Source of the DNA: Oceanobacillus rekensis
Lineage (GTDB): Bacteria > Bacillota > Bacilli > Bacillales > Amphibacillaceae
DNA: 64,000 bases
Assembly: GCF_002153375.1 (NCBI RefSeq)
Contig: NZ_MTBQ01000008.1
Location: 62,001-126,000 of the forward strand
Direction of reading: 5' to 3'
The first letter of the stretch is position 1; every line of letters begins with the position of its first letter. The notes under the pieces were generated by a model. That model had not been told where the DNA came from and made no database searches. It was given only the letters and a program-made list of their open reading frames with translations. Both the position numbers and the translations under genes were made by a program. Below, piece by piece: positions 61,964 through 64,000 of the stretch.

Positions 61964-62434
61964 TTATTTCTCAAAAATATTCTCATAATGATATGAAAGA
62001 TAACTAGTAACTAAATCTCCTCTATTGTAGGCACTTTTCTTATTATGAAAGTGATTGTTAGGGTCAATATGCTTAATTAAAAGCGAATGTGGTTCAATGG
62101 CAATGGATCCATAATCAAATTCAGTATGATGCGTTGGGCACAGTATAATGATATTTTGTCTTATATCAGGACCCAGGTGTGCCCCACCTAACGGACGTAA
62201 ATGATGCCCTTCTGCATATCCCTTTCCATTTGGCAATTTAATGGTTGTACCACAAACCTGACACAGATAATGATTTTCACTTTTTATATTGCGTACTAGC
62301 GCCGTATCTCTAATTATTCTAGATAAAATTGTTTCTATCCTTCCTGGATTGGAAACATCTACTTGAAGCGGTTTATTATCAGTGGGGATTTGAGTAATAA
62401 GCTGAAATTCAAACTTTCCTAATTTCAAAATCAT
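61964..62434 (-). CDS. HNH endonuclease between hsdR and hsdM
   Basis: A 156-residue protein with an HNH nuclease at its C-terminal half: zinc CxxC in LCQVCGTTI, then YAEGHHLRPLGG, NIIILCPTHHTEFDYG. The first 65 residues form an unrecognised domain. The ATG lies one base after the hsdR stop (TAA-C-ATG), with no ribosome site of its own, so it is coupled to hsdR. It could be a second restriction activity or a passenger nuclease. Confidence 0.85.
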   Translation of the reverse strand: MILKLGKFEFQLITQIPTDNKPLQVDVSNPGRIETILSRIIRDTALVRNIKSENHYLCQVCGTTIKLPNGKGYAEGHHLRPLGGAHLGPDIRQNIIILCPTHHTEFDYGSIAIEPHSLLIKHIDPNNHFHNKKSAYNRGDLVTSYLSYHYENIFEK

Positions 62435-62435
62435 G

Positions 62436-64000
62436 TTATCTCAGCTCATCCCTCAAAGGAATAATTGCATCATCCAATATCTTTCTCCACTGTCGTTTCA
62501 TCTCTGGTCCATATTTTAATGGCTTTGCATCAGGATTGACAGCTTTATACTGCTCAAAATCCCTGCTATTAATTATGTCACTAATATTTGGTATTGGATC
62601 CATTCCAACTAGATATTGAACCTTTGATAAATGGAGTGCTTCTTTGTCAACAAACCATGTGTTCGCAAAGTCTACAATCGCTTTATTTTGTGCATCTGTG
62701 AAGTAAGCACGTTTGACAATGAAAATATCTTCATCTGCAGCAACTTCCTCATCATCAATCGCATTTAAAATCGCACGGTACACTTCTTTAACGATTTCTT
62801 TCTTCTCTAATTTTTGCAAGGCGTTCTCAATATCATCACGAATATTCTTATTATTGGCTGAGTAGGTTTCTAGTAACTTGTCAATATAGCTTGAGTCCAC
62901 ATCATAAATTTTAACAGCATTTTCCCCGTAAAATTCAATATCAGAGAAATCTACTTCTTCTCCTCCTCCACCATCATCTACCTCGATTAATGAACCTTTC
63001 ACCGTATTATAAACACCGACAGATTCTTCGATAATCTTCACTTGACCTTGCAACGCTTTGGAAGATTCCACATCATCGTTGTATTCGTTATATGTGACGA
63101 GTGCTTCATACGCATTATTAAACTCTTGGAATGCTTTTACAAATTCTACTCGCGTTTCAATTGCTGTATGCTCATCGATTTCTCCAATATTTGGCGAAAC
63201 ACTTTTTAACTTTTTATGCGCTTTTTTGAAACGTTTCTTTGATTCCTCATACGTTGGATAAATGAGTGTCGATGCTTCATCTTCATTAGAATACACTTTG
63301 GTTGCCTCTTGGACATTGTATTCCATCGTATGTGGCTTTCGGAAAGTCACGATTAATCCCTTTTCTTTACCAGGATAGGTTCGGTTTGTTCGCGAAAAAG
63401 CTTGAATCAAATTGGCATATTCCAAATTACGATCTACAAACAAAGTTTGGACAGTCGGTGCATCAAAACCAGTTAATAAACGCTCAACAACAATAACAAG
63501 ATCCACTTGTTTTCCAAACTCTTTAAACTCTGCTCTTTTACGTGCCAAGCGATTATTAATATCACCATTGTAGCGATCGATACTCTCGAGCGACCATGCA
63601 GTATCGTAATAATCGTTGTATTCTTTTATAATTTCCTTCATTTCATCTTGGTTTGCTGCTGCCTTTTCATCGTTTTCTTGTAAAGAATATGTAATCGCAA
63701 TTCGCGGAAAATCTGGATCTTCCATTGTTCTTCCTGTTCGAATTGGTTGATTAGCAAACACATTCTGTAACCATTCTGGATCCTTCGTCATCTCTTTTAT
63801 CGCATGATAATACTGTTTTGCCATATTAATCGAACTCGTTGTTAAAATGGCAGACTTTTGCGGACGACCGTTTTCAAAATTAAATTTCATATAAGCATTA
63901 TTTGGTCTGAAAATCTTCCGAATCACCTGTTGAATATGCTCTTCCTTTTCATAAATAGCAGGATCAAGATAGGTCTCTTGCTCGATTCCATCCATTTGGT
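62436..64000 (-). CDS. hsdR: Type I restriction endonuclease HsdR, C-terminal part
   Basis: The gene continues beyond the right edge; about 521 residues are visible. They carry the second helicase lobe (LVIVVERLLTGFDAPTVQTL, FVDRNLEYANLIQAFSRTNR, TYPGKEKGLIV) and the helical C-terminal region that contacts the methylase. The N-terminal nuclease and first helicase lobe should lie to the right, so the Met at 63993-63995 is internal. HsdR pumps and cuts unmethylated DNA with HsdM and HsdS. It is followed immediately by the HNH gene. Confidence 0.88.
   Translation of the reverse strand, partial: QMDGIEQETYLDPAIYEKEEHIQQVIRKIFRPNNAYMKFNFENGRPQKSAILTTSSINMAKQYYHAIKEMTKDPEWLQNVFANQPIRTGRTMEDPDFPRIAITYSLQENDEKAAANQDEMKEIIKEYNDYYDTAWSLESIDRYNGDINNRLARKRAEFKEFGKQVDLVIVVERLLTGFDAPTVQTLFVDRNLEYANLIQAFSRTNRTYPGKEKGLIVTFRKPHTMEYNVQEATKVYSNEDEASTLIYPTYEESKKRFKKAHKKLKSVSPNIGEIDEHTAIETRVEFVKAFQEFNNAYEALVTYNEYNDDVESSKALQGQVKIIEESVGVYNTVKGSLIEVDDGGGGEEVDFSDIEFYGENAVKIYDVDSSYIDKLLETYSANNKNIRDDIENALQKLEKKEIVKEVYRAILNAIDDEEVAADEDIFIVKRAYFTDAQNKAIVDFANTWFVDKEALHLSKVQYLVGMDPIPNISDIINSRDFEQYKAVNPDAKPLKYGPEMKRQWRKILDDAIIPLRDELR

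Overview
The window reads as chromosomal DNA of a low-GC, endospore-forming member of the Bacillaceae, perhaps of the Oceanobacillus/Virgibacillus kind (an inference). The signs are AGGAGG-type ribosome sites, spore-surface proteins (two DUF4183 proteins and a Cys-rich beta-helix protein), sporulenol/hopene cyclase, ComK, the DUF1659/DUF2922/YvrJ trio, FbpB and CapB/C/D. I see no rRNA, tRNA or CRISPR array.

Layout. 0-2.5 kb: RidA (cut by the edge), a YheO/DauR-type regulator and a DAACS carboxylate/amino-acid symporter. 2.7-6.3 kb: a phosphonate-type ABC importer, phnD-phnC-phnE-phnE, behind a three-repeat PhoP box. 6.6-11.6 kb: FbpB and spore-surface genes. 11.7-15.7 kb: a scar zone with a DUF3967 fragment, a small serine recombinase, a truncated group II intron, an arsR-flavoprotein operon and an IS110 remnant. 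15.7-24.5 kb: a CBO0543 membrane protein, a DUF2515 protein, a squalene-hopene-type cyclase and three secreted proteins (cupredoxin, six-repeat NlpC/P60 protein, four-repeat acidic protein). 24.8-34.6 kb: a poly-gamma-glutamate operon (capB, capC, a 70-residue protein, capD) with no capA, then a Fic protein, a large M14 carboxypeptidase and a poly-gamma-glutamate hydrolase. 35-39 kb: an arylsulfotransferase divergent from a TetR regulator, with dnaB scraps on both sides. 39-44.3 kb: a two-component system with a three-gene ABC exporter of the LnrJK/LnrLMN (YfiJKLMN) layout.

44.7-64 kb is mostly accessory and defence DNA on the minus strand. It holds McrBC (type IV restriction with two EVE-like domains), then an uncharacterised two-gene unit (a membrane protein and a DUF4209 protein carrying an Rx4H HEPN motif) bracketed by near-identical 67-bp palindromic repeats. 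Next come YvrJ/DUF2922/DUF1659, a coiled-coil protein, a DnaD-like protein, a sigma-70 factor, a small XRE regulator beside a 26-bp palindrome, and ComK. The window ends in a type I restriction-modification operon (hsdR, HNH nuclease, a 109-aa frame, hsdM with an HsdR_N domain, hsdS with duplicated target-recognition domains).

The best candidate for something undescribed is the repeat-bracketed cassette at 48.3-51.2 kb. Others are the capA-less poly-gamma-glutamate operon with its small membrane protein, the NlpC/P60 chain with one intact active site out of six, and a promoter-terminator pair at 52.8 kb that could make an RNA of about 80 nt.
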